Below, one piece after another: positions 24,302 through 25,869 of a stretch of 25,869 bases of DNA. Numbering within the stretch: the stretch's first letter is position 1; each line of letters starts with the position of its first letter. Position numbers and translations under genes: made by a program. The notes under the pieces are model-generated. The model had not been told where the DNA came from, ran no database searches, and saw only the letters and a program-made list of their open reading frames with translations. The stretch comes from CAZSAT01 sp964604675 (lineage in GTDB: Bacteria; Myxococcota_A; UBA796; CAJQPC01), in contig CAZSAT010000097.1 of the NCBI GenBank assembly GCA_964604675.1, forward strand, positions 1 to 25,869, written 5' to 3'.

Positions 24302-24340
24302 CGGGCCGCGGCCCTCCATGGTGGAGGACGCCGCGGCTCG
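24302..24340 (+). terminator. Long GC hairpin between the lipoprotein and PhoX-like genes
   Basis: GCCGCGGC-CCTCC (24305-24317) pairs with GGAGG-(AC bulge)-GCCGCGGC (24323-24337) around a five-base loop ATGGT, and three more pairs extend the base out to 24302/24340. The stem lies 16 bases after the lipoprotein stop and ends 25 bases before the next start. There is no T-run, so it is not a classic intrinsic terminator; it may stall transcription, protect the mRNA 3' end, or be a two-fold binding site (GCCGCGGC is itself palindromic). Confidence 0.55.
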
Positions 24341-24365
24341 ATAGCTCTGGAAGCACGGAGGTCTC

Positions 24366-25592
24366 ATGGGCTGGACGCGACGTGATCTGCTGACCCGGAG
24401 CAGCCTGGCCGCCCTGAGCCTCGGGCTGGGTCGTCCCGCAGCCGCCGGCGAGCTGTCCCCGGGCGAGTTCCTGGACCTGCCCGACGGCTACCGTTGCACG
24501 CTGATCGACCGCTTCGGCGATGCCATGGACGACGGCTGGGTCGTGCCGGCTCGACCCGATGGCATGGGCTGCTTCGCCGACGACCGCGGCCGGCTCATCC
24601 TGTTCCGAAACCACGAGCTGTCGGCCAAGCGTGCCTGGAGCGCCTTCGGCGACGCCGAGCCGCCGCCTCAGGCCTACGACGCTGCGCGCAGCGGCGGAGT
24701 CACCCGGGTGGTGGTCGACCCCGCCACGCTGCAACCCTTGACCACCAGCCTCGTGCTCGCCGGAACCGAGTACAACTGCGCGGGCGGCACGACGCCCCAA
24801 GGCTGGGTCTCCTGCGAGGAGACGGACCGGGACGGTCACGGCTGGGCCTTCCTCTGCCGCACGGACCAAGCGGAGCTGGAGCCACCCAACCCTCTGAGGA
24901 GCTGGGGGCGGTTCAGGCGCGAGGCCATCGCCTTCGACCCCGCCAGCGGCGTGATCTGGCAGACCGAGGATCACGGCGAAGGGGTGCTCTACCGACACCT
25001 TCCGCATGGCGTCGACCCGTACGACGGAAGGCTCCAGGCGATGGTGGTCGAGGGCCGGCCGCGCGCCGACATGGCCCTTGGCGCGCACACGGGCGACCGC
25101 TTTCGCGTCACCTGGGTGGAGGTCGGAGACCCCTCGGCGCGACGCCGGCCCACGCGTGTGCAGGCCCGTCGGCGTGGCGCGGTCACCTTCGCTCGCAACG
25201 AGGGCATCTGCCGACTGGGCCAGGCCGTGGTCTTCGTGAGCAGCCTGGGCGGCCCGGACGGCTGGGGCCAGGTCTGGTCGCTCGAGGGCGACACGCTGAC
25301 GCTGTTGCACCAGGTCGAGGACCGCGCGAGCCTGTCGATGCCAGACAACCTGGCCGCTACCCCGTGGGGGGGTGTGCTCGCCGCCGAAGACAACTACGAC
25401 GTGGACGAAGGAGGACCCGCCAACCACCTCCGCGTGCTCGAGCCGGACGGTCGCGTGTGGACCCTCGCGCGAAGTGCCGACCGCTCCGAGCTGGCCGGCC
25501 CCTGCTTCTCCCCCGACGGTCGCGTGCTCTTCGTGAACCTCCAGAAGCGCGACCTCACCGTGGCCATCACCGGACCGTTCCCGACTGGTTGA
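24366..25592 (+). CDS. PhoX-like protein (DUF839), Tat-exported
   Basis: 408-aa protein with a twin-arginine signal, WTRRDLLTRSSLAAL followed by a hydrophobic stretch and a probable cleavage after PAAAG near residue 28. It would be folded in the cytosol and exported by Tat, as expected for a metal-loaded enzyme. The mature part matches the PhoX/DUF839 beta-propeller family: FRNHELS (about 81-87), GGVTRVVVDP, AGTEYNCAGG, WVSCEETD and a C-terminal GPCFSPDGRVLFVN. In characterised PhoX these Glu, Asp and Asn side chains hold an iron-calcium cluster, and the enzyme hydrolyses phosphate monoesters. It is shorter than full PhoX (often more than 600 aa), so phosphatase activity is possible but not certain. 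The start has GGAGG four bases upstream. It is separated from the preceding lipoprotein by the hairpin. Confidence 0.88.
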   Translation: MGWTRRDLLTRSSLAALSLGLGRPAAAGELSPGEFLDLPDGYRCTLIDRFGDAMDDGWVVPARPDGMGCFADDRGRLILFRNHELSAKRAWSAFGDAEPPPQAYDAARSGGVTRVVVDPATLQPLTTSLVLAGTEYNCAGGTTPQGWVSCEETDRDGHGWAFLCRTDQAELEPPNPLRSWGRFRREAIAFDPASGVIWQTEDHGEGVLYRHLPHGVDPYDGRLQAMVVEGRPRADMALGAHTGDRFRVTWVEVGDPSARRRPTRVQARRRGAVTFARNEGICRLGQAVVFVSSLGGPDGWGQVWSLEGDTLTLLHQVEDRASLSMPDNLAATPWGGVLAAEDNYDVDEGGPANHLRVLEPDGRVWTLARSADRSELAGPCFSPDGRVLFVNLQKRDLTVAITGPFPTG

Positions 25593-25662
25593 CGCCCCGA
25601 CGTCGTAGCGCGTGCACATCCAACGCAGCTCGGGTAGGCTTCGCACCCACTCTGGAGACCTG

Positions 25663-25869
<207 letters not shown>

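Noticed and set aside
20895..24344. 1149-codon plus-strand frame
   Set aside because: It is antisense to the FG-GAP/MopE lipoprotein, whose repeats produce a repetitive Val/Ala-rich shadow; it also spans the start of the real 23380 gene in another frame.

Overview
The window is very GC-rich and densely coding, with tight operons and no gene-free stretch longer than about 100 bases. No tRNA, rRNA, CRISPR array, insertion sequence or integrase was seen. The content suggests a Myxococcota-like (deltaproteobacterial) organism. The clues are a PUFA synthase in the pfaD-pfaA-pfaC order known from myxobacteria, a lipoprotein combining MopE-type Asp/Cys repeats with FG-GAP repeats, Asp/Thr/Gly-rich lipoproteins, and a GT-C-like membrane protein. 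This assignment is inference from gene content only.

Region 1 (1-10415, minus strand) is an iterative polyunsaturated fatty acid (PUFA) synthase operon, transcribed right to left. It encodes an enoyl reductase (PfaD type), then a 2218-aa KS-MAT-4xACP-KR-DH megasynthase (PfaA type), then the start of a KS-CLF protein (PfaC type) cut by the window edge. The gaps are 30 and 3 bases. All catalytic residues that could be checked are present. The chain-length-factor domain carries Glu where a KS has its catalytic Cys. Two of the four ACPs share a 239-bp perfect repeat. Upstream in the same direction lies crcB (fluoride channel), separated by 79 bases.

Region 2 (10495-13033) holds crcB, a divergent SAM methyltransferase, and a secreted, probably outer-membrane protein of unknown function. 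Region 3 (13021-15886, minus) is a three-gene translationally coupled unit: subtilisin-like lipoprotein protease, DUF309 protein, multipass membrane protein. Its genes are joined by two GTGA stop/start overlaps.

Region 4 (15937-20079, plus) has a membrane GT-C-like gene broken by an in-frame TAG, a Rhizobium etli-type L-asparaginase, and an M17 aminopeptidase most like NPEPL1. Region 5 (20080-23282, minus) has a DUF2332 protein and the MopE/FG-GAP lipoprotein. Region 6 (23380-25869, plus) has a lipoprotein, a Tat-exported PhoX/DUF839 protein, and the start of a lipoprotein running into a Gly-Gly-Asp repeat at the window edge.

The strongest system is the PUFA synthase, which is a known class. 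The less explained items are the ACP duplication, the interrupted membrane gene, the protease/DUF309/membrane operon, and a recurring TA-containing hexamer just upstream of start codons that suggests leaderless transcripts. Positions, repeat identities and motif positions were worked out by eye.
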